Of a stretch of 64,000 nt of DNA, positions 22,028 to 33,366 are shown in pieces. The notes beneath the pieces are model-generated. The model had not been told where the DNA came from. It saw only the letters and a program-made list of their open reading frames with translations, and searched no databases. Positions within the stretch are counted from its first letter, which is position 1, and each line of letters starts with the position of its first letter. Source of the stretch: Adiantum capillus-veneris (Eukaryota > Streptophyta > Polypodiopsida > Polypodiales > Pteridaceae); contig CM043944.1 in assembly GCA_014529385.2 (NCBI GenBank), positions 65,494,248 to 65,558,247 on the forward strand. The letters run 5' to 3'. A program made the position numbers and the translations under genes.

Positions 22028-22802
22028 GGGGCCTGGATTTAGAGCTAAACTGCTAGATTTTTTATGTGCAAAGATGAAGATTAGGCACCAGCATACCAAT
22101 CCTTATTACCCACAGTGTAATGGCTTAAATGAAAGATTCAATGGTGAGTTGGTACATATTCTTTCGAAAGTGACAAAGCACCAAGGAAAGAATTGGGATT
22201 TGGAATTGCCTAGTGCATTATGGGCTTACCGTACTTCGATGAAGACAGGTACAGGGTTTACTCCATTTCATTTGGTGTATGGAAAAGAAGCACTATTGCC
22301 TGTGGAAGTAGAGTTGCCTGCGGTCAAGATGTTAGAGAAGTTGCTTGGGCCGCCTAGTGATGCATTCGAAGAGAGGCTCTTACAGCTACAAGAGGTTTAG
22401 CTGGATAGGATGAGTGCATTGGAACATTATGGGCAGATGCAAGATAGGGCTTTAGCAAAGATAAATGAAAAGGTCAAAAGTAAGGGTATCAAGAAGCATG
22501 ACTTGGTTTTGCGCTACAACAGTAAGCTGGACAACACCTTCCAAAAGAAGTTTCAAATTAAGTGGGAAGGCCCTTTCAAGGTAGTGGAGTGTTTTCCAAA
22601 TGGCACATATCAGCTGGCTAACCTGGATGGTGTTCTACATAAGTCAAGGGTAAATGGATTGCGTCTTAAATTGTATCATGCTAGATTGATGATGGTGGAG
22701 CAAGATGAACTGTCTATGGAGCAAGCAATGTTGGTGAAGGATGAGGAGACCTGTGATGCGGTGAGTCTCATATCGCTCTTTGCTGCTGTTGATCATGAAT
22801 GA
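22028..22802 (+). pseudogene. Integrase C-terminal half with GPY/F domain
   Basis: The ORF at 22074-22400 has HQHTNPYYPQCNGLNERFNG with the final Glu of the DDE triad and the downstream WAYRTS motif. After one TAG (22398-22400) the ORF at 22410-22802 has a basic helix and KWEGPFKVVECFPNGTYQL, the GPY/F motif of gypsy integrases. No chromodomain is seen at the end, consistent with a non-chromovirus lineage. Confidence 0.85.
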
Positions 22803-22809
22803 TCTAGCA

Positions 22810-22830
22810 GGCTAGGGGATGGGCAAATTA
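22810..22830 (+). promoter_or_regulatory. Polypurine tract of the Tat-like element
   Basis: GGCTAGGGGATGGGCAAA lies immediately before the 3' LTR (TGTCAGG at 22831). Its position and purine bias fit the plus-strand primer. Confidence 0.7.
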
Positions 22831-23773
22831 TGTCAGGAGTTTTTTGGAGCAAGGGATTGCGCATATGTACATATACATGCATGGTGCATCAAATAAAGAA
22901 TTGCCCATTTTTCAGAGCCAGGTGGTTATGTGGGGCCCACATGTGTACAGGTAGGACAGGGTGTACATAGTGCATCGATTTTCACTATTACCAGTACCAC
23001 TGTGTTTTTTCTACAATAAGGAGGATTTGGTAGCGCGTAAAACTTCTTTAGGAAGCTATCCGCGGGCCGACGACATGAGGTAAGCAGGTGCGCCAGATGG
23101 CATCTAGTGGCGTCAGGAGGGCGAACGAGGTCAATATTTGCACGCGGATGAGGACGGACACAACGTGGGTGTTTTCTTGTGAGAGTTATGCAGAAAGGTC
23201 ATCATTAGGACCACTTTTTGGGGCCACTTCATGTGGTGGAAAGATGCATTATTGGAAAAAGTTGAGTGCCAGGTGTGCGAATGATGCAAAAAAGGTGACA
23301 ACTATGCACTGCGAGGTCAGTTTTTGGCCTACTCGGGGTCCGTTTGAGGTCATCTAAAAGGCCAAGGGTGCCCAACTAATAAAGCTAAGTGTGGGAACTG
23401 AAAAAAATGAGAGAAGACCATAAAAAATGTGGAGAAGAGAGGAGGAACAGCCGCAGGTGTGTTTTTGCTCATTTTGGAGCCTGTTTTGGCTGAAAACTGC
23501 TCATCCGAGGTCGGATTTGAGCACTTTGACATTGTAGACTGGGGTTTTGGGCCGTTCCGGACGCGATGGCGCTGTCCATTTTGCCAAATTCCTCACTCTT
23601 TTCCTTCTATTTTTCTGTGTAAGTTTCTCCTATGAGCGAAGTTTCTGCTCTAGTTTGTGATTGTATCTTGCTTATTTTACCCATATTGTGTGAGCTATTT
23701 GCCCCATTGGTGTTGGCCCAAGCTCAATTGTATCTAAACATCAGAAATTCTCCTCTTTTGAGCTGAGTTTTTT

Positions 23774-23830
<57 letters not shown>

Positions 23831-24010
23831 TGTGTGGAGTGGGCAAGTGGATATCTCTCTCCTCTCACTCCAGAGGTGTGTTCCCTGTCTCGGCCAGGTG
23901 TGTTGTCTAAGCCGAGTAGTGCCCCATAGTGTGTGTGTGTGTGTGTATCTTCCCAAGAGTGTGTGTTGAGTCGTTATAGAGACGCTGTGTGTGTTTTCAT
24001 CCCGCTCACA
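22831..24010 (+). repeat. 3' LTR of the Tat-like element
   Basis: About 1.18 kb direct copy of 15367-16517, with a longer (GT)n tract (about 23776-23829) and a few substitutions. It ends CTCACA and is followed by GCGT, the other half of the target duplication. Confidence 0.93.
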
Positions 24011-24014
24011 GCGT

Positions 24015-24237
24015 CTCAAAGGAAAGAATTAGGAGTGTGCAAGAGGAAGGTAGGAGTGCTCAAGAGGAAGGTTTCAGGACTGACAGTGGGCTGATTGCGC
24101 AAGACGCCAGTGATGACAGCCCCCTACATGGTTTTGTAAACGAAGTGAAATTAAAGAGAAAAGGTGGCCTGGAACAAATTCTGGAAGAACCTGGGATGAG
24201 AAATGTGATGCCCCTCCAAGCACCCTGGATGCCATAA
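24015..24237 (+). CDS. Plus-strand transposon gene, acidic linker exon, part 2
   Basis: Continues in frame from 15366 once the gypsy element is removed. Polar and Glu/Gln-rich, with a short tandem repeat (VQEEGRS/AQEEGF). It ends in TAA at 24235-24237. No domain recognised. The HAD-like segment starts about 200 bp further on the same strand, after an acceptor-like TGTGTCACAAG. Confidence 0.5.
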
Positions 24238-24429
24238 ACGCACGCAACAGAGGTATAAAGAAAGCCATTTGCTCATGTGCTTGCAAGAAATTATGTTGAA
24301 TCTGCTCCCTATTGTGTCCAAGTTATGTAGTGCTAGCAAGATCCACACCCTGTGGCATGTATCTCTCTAGATATTTATAATGGAAAATCTCTTTTCAATA
24401 TTATTTATTGTGCAACAGCTCAATAGTTT

Positions 24430-25622
24430 TTGCTTGTCCTTTATGATATCTTTATTCGATACCATTTCTGTGTCACAAGGCAAGAGAAATTGCAGCTAGT
24501 TGCCTTGCATGATTTGAATTATGCCATTGAATGCAAAACCATACGAAAGTGGTGTATTGCCAAGGCTAGACAGCTACAAAAAGAAAAAGTCGAGATTGAG
24601 AAGCGCCTGGCTAGCTATCTTAAATGCTTAACAAAAATAAATGAGTACTTCAATTATGTTCATCCCTTGGGGAAAGTCATTTCTGCTGAGTGGTATGCAC
24701 TGCCAGACCCAACATGCGTGCCAAAGCAATTGCCAGATGAGGGGCGCGCTTTGGTTCTTAATTTAAATGGCTTGCTTGTTCAAGTTGTAGAGCCAATGCA
24801 CAGTGACATTTCCCATAAACATGCAGGGGAAATGATAAAGTACAATGTGCAACATAGGAGGTTGGTATTTTGTCGCAAAGACAGCCACAAATTTTTTTTT
24901 CCATGTGTATATATGGAGCACCCGCATGGCACCTAAAGTGAATGCAATATTAGAAATAGTATTCAAAGAGGAGAGGGATAAGCTGAGAGGTGTTTTTACA
25001 CAGAGTCATTATAGTGGCCAGCCTTGGCAGATAAATAATAAGCCTATATTCTTGAAGGATTTGAGATTGTTTTGGAAGAACTGAACTTTGGGCCCCAAAC
25101 TAGTCTAATTATTGACGATAGTATGTACAAAGTGTGCCAGAACCCTGAAGAAAGTTGGCTTGTTACTCCTAAGATAGAGGAATAAACCAAAGAACAGTGA
25201 CAAAACTTCCTAATAGATACTTTGAGCAGGTGGCTGTTCCTATGGCTGCAATCAGAGGATCGTGCAGCGTCGTATACAACTGAAAATGCGTTTGATACTG
25301 CCCCAGATTTTTTTCACATCAAGTGATCAGGAATCTAGAATCATAAATGCACCGGCGCAACAAGGCCCAGCATAATGAAGCCTGCGTAGGAGACAAAGAG
25401 AGGCTGATGAAGAAGCTGAAAGACATAAGAGAGAGAGGCTACAGAGGGAAAAAATTAGAGAAGCAGCAGCAAGAAGAAGAAGAAAGAGAGTTGCAAGAAC
25501 CAAAAGCTCAGCAAGAAGAAGAAAGAGAGCAAGACCCAAAAGCTCAGCAAACAAAGAAGAAAACAGACACTAGGCAAAAGCGAGTGTACAAGCACGCTAA
25601 ACCACGATCTTATCCAGAGTAG
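24430..25622 (+). pseudogene. FCP1/HAD-phosphatase-like protein (catalytic Asp lost)
   Basis: The first ORF (to 24936) has a helical start, then ALVLNLNGLLVQVVE. Plant FCP1-homology HAD proteins have LDLNGLL here, with the nucleophilic Asp first; in this copy it is Asn. Next comes RRLVFCRKDSHKF. A frame change near 24890 leads to KLRGVFTQSHYSGQPW, then KDLRLFWKN (stop 25082-25084). Beyond it, in a further trace, LIIDDSMYKVCQNPEESW matches the conserved HAD motif near the domain's C-terminus. A Lys/Glu/Gln-rich ORF (25347-25622) forms a plausible charged tail. Family members dephosphorylate proteins such as the RNA polymerase II CTD; this copy should be catalytically dead. Confidence 0.6.
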
Positions 25623-25789
25623 GAGGGTCTCTACAATTTTGTAACATTATGAGGGCAATTTGTAAATTTCCTTTCCAATGTTTGTAACTACTCCGACATT
25701 CACTTCAGATAGTAATGATCAGATCCTGTACTATTCTTGTTTTGAAGACAATACTATGTATACTATTGGCATCTTGTAAACATTGAATT

Positions 25790-27310
25790 TGTATGCATTC
25801 TCGTTGGAAATCAGCAAAGTTATGCTAATTAGCATAATGTTTATGCTAGTTAGCAGACTGCTTATGCTAGCACAACCAAAATAGTATGCTAATTAGCATA
25901 CCCTATATGCTAATTAGCATACTCACAGTAGATAATTAGAATACATTCTGATTAGCATACTGAGCATTTTTATTTGTGCTAACTTCCACTCACAGCATAC
26001 CATAGTATGCTAATTAGCATATACAATATACAGGAAGCTGCCATGTTTTCTCCTTGAAACTAGAAATAGTATGTTAATCAACATATTGTCAATGCCAACT
26101 GGCATAAACAATATGCTAATTAGCATGCATGGTATGCTAATTAGCATTCCTTTCAATTAGCATACTGTGGATTTTTGTTTTTGCTAACTTCTACTCATAG
26201 CATAGTATGCTAATTAGCATACAAAATATATAGAAATCTACCATCCCTTCTTGAAACTAGCATACAATATGCTAATTAGTATACATGATATGCTTATTGG
26301 CATACACAATATTCAGAGAGTTGTTATCTCTTCTGCTTGAAACCAGTGAACCTATGCTAATTAGCATACACAGGATGCAAAGACCTGTCATCTCTTCTCC
26401 TTTAAACCAACAAAGGTATGCTTATTAGCATACTGTCTATGCCAACTAGCAAAAAGAATATGCTTATTATCATACGTAGTATGCTAATTAGCATACCTTC
26501 AATTAGCATAATGTGCATTTTTGTTTGTGCTAACTTTCACTCACAGCATAGTATGTTAATTAGACTACACAGTATACAGAAAGCTGTTATCTCTTCTCCT
26601 TAAAACCAAAAAAGTTATGCCAATTAGCATATTGTCTATGCCAACTGGCATAAACAGTATGCTAATTAGAATACACAGATAATTGAAAGTTGTCATCTCT
26701 TCTCCTTGACACCAGCAAAGGTGAACGTTGTCATCTTTTCTCCTTAAAACCAGCAAAGTTATGCCAATTAGCATATTGTTTATGCCCACTAGCATAAAGA
26801 GTATGCTAATTAGAATACACAGAGAACTGAAAGCTGCCATCTCTTCTCCTTGAAACTAGCAAAGGTATGCTAATTAGCATACACAATATACAGAAAGTTG
26901 CCATCTGTTCTTCCCTAAACCAACAAGGGTATGCCAACTGGCATAAACAATATGCCAATTAGCATAATGTCTATGCCAGCTGGCATAACAGTATGCTAAT
27001 TAGAATTCCACTCACAACATAGTATATTAATCAGCATACACATTATACAGAAATCTTCCATGTCTTCTCCTTGAAAACCAGCAAAGTTATGCTAATTAGC
27101 ATACTTTTTATGCTAACTAGTATATATAATCTTATGCTAATCATCATAAAAAGTATGCTAATTAGCATTAGCATACACAGTATACAGGAAGCTGCCATCT
27201 CTTCTCCTTGAAAACCAGCAAGGTATGCTAATTAGAACATTTTCTATGCTAACTAGCATTAACAGTATGCTAATTAACATACCCACAGAACACAATTAGA
27301 ACACAATGAG
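25790..27310. repeat. Palindromic AT-rich array between the convergent genes
   Basis: About 1.5 kb of TATGCTAATTAGCATA units. Here they are organised in a longer degenerate unit that also includes CAGAAAGCTGCCATCTCTTCTCCTTGAAACCAGCAAAG, repeated roughly every 110-160 bp. It separates the 3' ends of the plus-strand HAD-like gene and the minus-strand transposase gene. Confidence 0.9.
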
Positions 27311-27502
27311 ACAGGCTGTACAAATGATCCCTCTTAAACTGAGACCCGTCTGTAATAGACACCAAAGCCATGTAAACACAAAGCACACAAGAGGCACAAG
27401 AGACAAAAGATACCCAAAACTGCATTATCTCCGAGCAAGAAGTATATTGAAGATGCAGTGATTACAACTTAAAATCTGAAGGGTATGCTATTATAGATTG
27501 CT

Positions 27503-29304
27503 TCATAGCTTTTTGGGTTTGATTGTGTACACCTGCCGTCTCATTGGGATGTGCTCCATGGGTATTTTGATACATTGTACTACCAGATGTGAAAGTACGT
27601 GGACAATGGGTTGCTTGTGTTCTAGCTTGAAGGTGTATGCATCCAATTTCTTGTAATACAGACCTTGCACAACATATGAGCCTCTATCAATTGCATTGCC
27701 CCACTCATCGAGATACCCCTTCTCCACCTTCTCCTTTGTTGCAACACACTTGACCAGGTAGAAATACACATCCTCGACGTTGGTCGAATCATCTGGATTT
27801 ACTGGAAATGTGTCGCCAGCACATAGAGCGCTACTCAACACATCACGATGACCTTCGTATGTGAATTCATCATAGGCGGTTGCTTCATCTTCCGAATTTG
27901 ACACATCCTCATCAAGTAATGTCAGTAGAGTATGATAATCCCAAGGTTGCACGTGAGCTTTATTGACACAACGATTCCATCTTCCGTGCATGCATGCATC
28001 ACAGAAGCATGCCAAGGCTCTTGTTGCAAGGGCAGCTTGATCCCCACGGTTGTGGCCATGAAAAGCATGGAGAGAGCGAGTTTTTGCCACAGTTACACAA
28101 TTTCACTTCATGTCCCTATTCACTTCCCCCTCCTTAATCTCCCAGAACACACGGTCACATTCCCTTTCTTTTAAATGATAGTGTGAAGGTACTCCCTGCG
28201 AGCGACAGTTTGGCTTGGCAATAAGAAACCACATCAGCTGCACACCGCAAAATAGCTCTATTAGGTTTTAGTTGTTCATGGGTCAAGGTTCTTTTCACAA
28301 CAACTGCTCCTGCACCATCACGCTCTCCCTTGCCGTGCCCTAATCCAAAGAAGAACCAGTTCATCCCCATCTCTGTGAGTCCACCATATCTTGCAACAAA
28401 GTAAAAAGGACTGGCTCCCTTGAACTGTGAAGCCGCACCATCAGACCACACCCAATGTTGCTTAGGATTGACACCCTCTTATTGTAGCCAATACTAGTGT
28501 AGCATGAAGCAGTGTTGCACGAACAAGGTGTCATGCACCTTGTCATCTGATATGAAGAAGTGGATGGTTTTGACTACCTCCCTTGCCCTGCGGTAGTATG
28601 TTATGTGCACAAAAATGGTTACTTGACTAGAGTGCCAATTCATTGACTAAATCTCATTTTGTTCTTTGAAGGCATAATTCTCTATAGAATCAACAAATGA
28701 CACGATGACATCCTTGAATTGTTGTCCTTGCCATTGAGCCACATAGTTATGAGTGACAAACAACTCCAACTTGGTCTTCAAGAGTTGAAGAAACTCCCAG
28801 CACTGCATTTAATCGTGCAAAATATTTTTTCTTTTGTTACTATTTCCATGCTTGTCTTGAGCTTGTACATATGCAAATACTTTCACATTAATACTATTAC
28901 CTGGCTTTGCTGTCTCCAAGCAGCATAATTCCAACGTATTCACTCCACATAACAAACACTCTCCCATCAGGCATTCCCTTCTATGGAAAACTGCATCTGC
29001 GGGCTTTGGACAGAGAGCAGACTCCCACATATGTGTGACGCCTTTGAATGTGTGATGTGAAGCCAATCAACCCTTGCTAATGTTCTCACTTGGGGCACAG
29101 ATATGGCATATACAGTCACAACCTGCTCTATGCAGCCCAAAAGCACGAGAGCGCATGTGATTCAGGGTGTCCTTCAAAAAAGACATTTGCACATGGTATT
29201 TGCAACAGCATGTGTATCTATCCTTCAGCAACCTACAAAAGAATGGCTGCAACATCTCAAACATTCTCATGCCAGTCTTGCAATCTGGATGTTTTTCCTT
29301 GAAT
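27503..29304 (-). pseudogene. DDE-like transposase of the giant transposon, main part
   Basis: Several minus frames give a continuous protein trace interrupted by stops. From the 5' side: CRFKEKHPD...CCCKYHVQMSFL (Cys/His segment), MGECLLCGV, then a trace at 28440-28800 (QVTIFVHITYYR, ISDDKVHDTLF). Next is VWSDGAASQFKGA with a probable catalytic Asp, followed by FFFGLGHGKGERDGAGAVVK. The final 195-codon ORF (28090-27503) has SLHAFHG, then ACFCDACMHGRWNRC and a beta-rich end (DEWGNAIDRGSYVVQGLYY). This SDG-x3-QFK / HGKG-x2-DG arrangement followed by a Cys cluster is one I associate with eukaryotic cut-and-paste transposases, but I cannot assign the superfamily with certainty. Confidence 0.6.
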
Positions 29305-31069
29305 CTACAAAATAACTCAACGTGCAACATCCAAATCATGATCAATATCCAGATTGCTAACTAGGACATCCAGCAACTCCATGAAAACAAATCATAGTGA
29401 CAATCAACATCCTAATGTGCATGCAACAACGTATGTTAACTAGCATAAAGAGTGTTAGCTAGCATATATCTTGTGTTTACCAGGTAGCTCTGTATTCTAG
29501 GTAGAGCACAAGGCATGTTAACTAGCACAAACCATATGCTAGCTAGAATACTCATTAGGACACCCATCATGCTGTTGAGCATACTAGGTGTTAACTAGCA
29601 GAAACTATGTTACTTAGCATACATCTTGTGCTGACTAGCTAGATCTGTATGCCAAGTAGAACACAAGGCATGCTAACTTGCATACTCCATATGCTAACTA
29701 GCATACCCATCCCAATTGCTAGTTCTAACTACTAAGTATAACCCTTGTCTTAAATAGCATACCCATCATGCTAGTGAGCATACTAGTTGTTAACTAGCAG
29801 AAGTGGTGTTAACTTGCATACTTTTTGTGTTGACCAAATAACTCTTTATTCTAGGTAGAGCACAAGGCATGCTAACTAGCATATTCCATATACTAACTAG
29901 AATACCTAGCCCAGCTGCTAGTTCTAATTGACATAACCCTTGTCTTAAATAGCATACCTATCATTCTACTGAGCATACTAGTTGTTAACTAGCATAAGTG
30001 GTGTTAACTTGCATACTTTTTGTGTTGACCAACTAACTTGCATACTTTTTGTGTTGACCAACTAACTCTATATGCTATTTAGAACTCAAGGCCTGGTAAC
30101 TAGCATACTCCATATGCTACCTAGCAAACTCCATGTGCTAACTAGCATATTCACTTTCTTTTAGACAGCGTACTTATCATGCAATTGAGTATACTAGGTA
30201 TGTAACTAGCATACTAGGTATGCTAACTAGCATATCAGGTATGTTAATTAGCATACACATTGTGTTAACCAACTAGATCTGTATGCTATTTAGGACCCAA
30301 GGCATGCTAACTAGCATAGTCCATATGGTAACTAGCAGAATCCATATGCTAAACAGCATATTCTATATGCTAACTATCATACTCACTATGCTAACTAGTA
30401 TACACATTAGGACACCCATCATGCTATTGAGCATACTAGGTGCTAACTAGGATAAATGATGTTAATTAGCATACATCTTGTGCTCACTAGCTATCTTTAT
30501 ATGCTAGGTAGAACACAAGGCATGCTAACTAGCATACTCCTTATGCCAACCAGCATACCCATCCCAACTGCTAGTTCTAACTAGAATAACCCTTGTCTTA
30601 AATAGCATACCTAGTATGCTAGTGAGCATACTAGGTGTTAACTAGCATAAGTGGTGTTAACTTGCATACCTTTTGTGTTGACCAACTAACTCTGTATGTT
30701 ATTTAGAACTGAAGGCCTGCTAACTAGCATACTCCGTATGCTACCTAGCATAATCACTTTCTATTAGACAACGTACTTATTATGCAATTGAGCATACTAG
30801 GTTTGTTAACTAGCATACCAAGTATGTTAGTTAGCATACATATTGTGTTAACCAACTATCTATGTATGCTATTTAGAACCCAAGACATGCTAACTAGCAT
30901 ACTCCATATGCTAACTAGCATAGTCAATATGCTAACCAACACATTCCATATGCTAACTAGAAAAAGTCTACAGATCAGTATGCTATTGATCATCATATAC
31001 AAGCTACTAAGCACTAGAGAAGCAATGCATAAAATGCATAAGTTATGGTACAAGTATTTGATTGATCAC
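29305..31069. repeat. Palindromic AT-rich array in a putative transposase intron
   Basis: About 1.6 kb of TATGCTAACTAGCATA-type units (29400-30985), here mostly with the ACTAG/AACTAG centre. A higher-order repeat of several hundred bp can be seen in recurring phrases (e.g. CACCCATCATGCTATTGAGCATACTAGG, repeatedly). It lies between the two halves of the transposase coding trace. Donor-like CAG/GTGATC (31070/31069) and acceptor-like TTTTGTAG (29305) bound it on the minus strand. The reading phase across the proposed junction does not match exactly, so the splice sites are uncertain. Confidence 0.85.
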
Positions 31070-31759
31070 CTGAGGCTCGTCTAGGAGGTGCACTGGGTGT
31101 TCTATGTACCTTTTCCTCCCCATCCTCTTTCGACAAACATCCTTCTTGTTCGGTGAAACACGAGTCTCCACTTTCCAAAATGTGTAGACCAATTACTTAA
31201 TTTCATCTGTGATAGGGCTATGACGGGGTTGCTTGTGACATGCAACCAATGAAAAAAATCGTCCATCAACATCGGGCTTCGCCTGTCGTGATCTCGCCTT
31301 GTGCAAGGTGCGACGATTGACATTTAGGACCCTGGCAATTTTTGCAATAGGCATGTTTTCCTTTAAATTCAACATCATCTGCAATGCTGCATTCTTCAAA
31401 AACAACTCCTCATTGGAACCTGGCTGCTTGACGGTAGCCAGTGGTGTGCTGCAGACATTGGAGACGATTGCGGTCTATACAACATCCTCCTCCTTGAAAG
31501 ACTCATCATGGATCGCCTGAACATGTGAATGTTGAGCAGCAAGATTCCAGATTTCCCACTTTGCTTCTGTAATAAAACGTTCAGGCCTACTCTTGAAAGC
31601 TCTCACAATCTCGAAGGAGGTTTTCTTTTTCTCCTCATCGTTGAGGGCATGATGTTGTCGCTCAAATTTTATTTGTTTCTGCTCCCGTTGTTTCCTCTTT
31701 CTTACTCTCTCATATTCCTTGATTACAGAAAGAGCTGGATCTTGGGAGTTGTAATTCAT
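31070..31759 (-). pseudogene. Transposase N-terminal exon with helix-turn-helix
   Basis: One minus frame from ATG at 31759 with two in-frame stops (near 31476 and 31194). The first about 95 residues are Lys/Arg/Gln-rich and helical. Next is a segment with AALQMMLNLKEN followed by IAKIARVLNVNRRTL, a clear helix-turn-helix of the kind that binds transposon ends. VETRVSPNKKDVCRKR and IEHPVHLLDEPQ lead up to the intron. It continues logically into the Cys/His and DDE-like parts at 29304-27503. The ATG is chosen because it is the first in the open frame and lies about 650 bp inside the right terminal repeat. Confidence 0.6.
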
Positions 31760-32156
31760 TGCCTATAGTGGCTCTCTTTTGCTTTTTCTTGAGAACTGTA
31801 GACGTGCATAATATGTTACTTACTTAAAATCACTTGAATGTATAGCTGTCAACACTTGATGTTGTAATACACACATACTATGAACAAATTCCCTCACAAA
31901 AATATAGATGTGACCAACAAAACCAATGACTTCATTTGGAGTGGGTGATCTACACATAAGATTTGCTTACCCATCAGATTACAGTATGGCTCCATTTCTA
32001 GCATTGGCACTAGTGGCAATAATGTTGACTGCAAGTTCTCCATGTCTGTAGGTCTATGTCAGAATGAGCTCAGCTTTGACAACTAATCTATGTTAGAATG
32101 AGAGAAAGAGCTCAGCTTTGACAACTAATCTCTCAGACAAGATTCCTGGTGCAAGG

Positions 32157-32197
<41 letters not shown>

Positions 32198-32388
32198 CAG
32201 CAAACCGCCTGCTAGTCACACACACACACACAAACTCCCCACGTCGTCTTCAGTAACTGAAAACAGAAGCACATGAGGAGGAAAAATAATTTTTTATGCA
32301 ACATTTGAAATTCAAAGGACTTGCCCATCCGTTTTTAGTATATGCTAACAAGCACAAGTAATTAGAACTATCCGGGAGAACATATTCA
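31760..32388 (-). other. Transposase upstream region, noncoding
   Basis: No ORF of note. It contains a (GA)n tract (32159-32194), a short (CA)n and a 29-bp direct duplication around AGAATGAG...CTCAGCTTTGACAACTAATC (about 32062-32130). A promoter for the minus-strand transposase would be expected here, but no convincing TATA/initiator arrangement was identified. Confidence 0.5.
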
Positions 32389-32413
32389 GTGACACGTTAA
32401 CATGCTTCTACCC
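32389..32413 (-). repeat. Right terminal inverted repeat of the giant transposon
   Basis: Read inward on the minus strand it is GGGTAGAAGCATGTTAAC followed by GTGTCA, matching 1426-1450 except at the fifth and sixth bases. It is followed by ATAG (32414-32417), the same tetranucleotide that precedes the left end. Confidence 0.8.
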
Positions 32414-33226
32414 ATAGCTATCCCATTTCTTGAGTATGTTGGATGGTTGATCCAAATAATCCTCTTTGATCTTTGATTGATTTCTTCGTTGGCGTGTGAG
32501 TCATACCATTGTTCAGTGAGGGATTTTTTCGTTACAGATATCCCCCTTTCGGCTTGAACAATTGCCTTCTTGTACCCAAAGTAGTCATTGAAGTAAGTAG
32601 ATTCTTTTCGAAACACATCCAGTGTGTCCCACCCAACTAAGCTGTGTATGTTCGCACAATCTGCAAGGCACTGGGGTCTATTGTAGGCATTGTATAAAAC
32701 TTTTACATGGTGAGGATTGTGGATTAGTGACTTTCCAAATAAGTCAAAGAACAACTTCTAAGGTACCAGGCTAAAGGAATGTTGGTAGTTGTTTTTGCAT
32801 TGACAGCCCCATACATTGAACATAAAAATGTCAAAGCATCCCCTAGCACTTACTAAGGGAAGTATGTTTTTGACCCTCCATGTTTCTTTTGTCGGTCTTA
32901 GGGTAAGTTCATAAGCATTTATGTAAAATATTTCATTAGTGACAACAATCTCTTTTCCCAACTTGGATTGTATCCACTTGATACTTCCAACAGGCGAGGG
33001 TTTATGCTCAGGTGGTCTAAACTTCGGGGTTCCCTGCAGCGTAATGATACCAAGCTCGGAATGTATTAGGTACAATACATTCCGTGGACATCAACCTTTT
33101 CTTATCTTCCCCATTATGTGTGGTAGTGACAAGCCTTTTCACTTCCATTCCAGTGTGGAAATGCTTCTCTACCATAAGACGGGAGAGTATATCCACCCAT
33201 ATCCCTTGAGGTAAGATGTCAGACAT
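32414..33226 (-). pseudogene. Host-like gene of unknown family, paralogue B, cut by the giant transposon
   Basis: Three minus ORF blocks. The first (33226-33017) contains VPNTFRAWYHY. The second (33075-32758) contains PVGSIKWIQSKLG and a Trp/Cys-rich end. The third (32754-32414) contains HNPHHVKVLYNAYNRPQC and a Trp/Tyr/Lys-rich C-terminal part. The third block runs into the terminal repeat at 32413. Removing the transposon and one CTAT copy lets this frame continue from 1425 to a TAA at 1384-1382, 12 codons on. Blocks with VPNT..AW and HNP...RP.C motifs recur at 45935-46597, so the two loci are paralogous. The family was not recognised. Confidence 0.5.
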
Positions 33227-33366
33227 CTACATACACACCCCATCACTCAAGTTAGTTAGATTGATAAAACCAAGATTCAAACTCAAATATTATATCCTCA
33301 AAACAATGTGTAATATCAAAATCAATTTTTTTATAACCGCAAAAGACCAAAAGGTACATAATGTTT

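Larger units (their letters stand above)
15367..24010 (+). mobile_element. Ty3/gypsy LTR retrotransposon, Tat-like (dual RNase H), 8.6 kb
   Basis: Two direct LTRs (15367-16517 and 22831-24010) begin TGTCAGG and end CTCACA. AGCGT precedes the left LTR (15362-15366), and GCGT follows the right one; counting the shared terminal A gives AGCGT, a 5-bp duplication. A primer-site-like TGGCACCCCCAC lies at 16524, and a purine tract (GCTAGGGGATGGGCAAA) precedes the right LTR. The internal order is gag, protease, RT, RNase H, second RNase H, integrase, as in Ty3/gypsy. The second RNase H before integrase is the mark of the plant Tat group. Several frameshifts and stops make it non-autonomous. Confidence 0.92.

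Noticed and set aside
22410-22802. Chromodomain at the integrase C-terminus
   Set aside because: The GPY/F motif is clear, but no chromodomain aromatic pattern follows before the stop.
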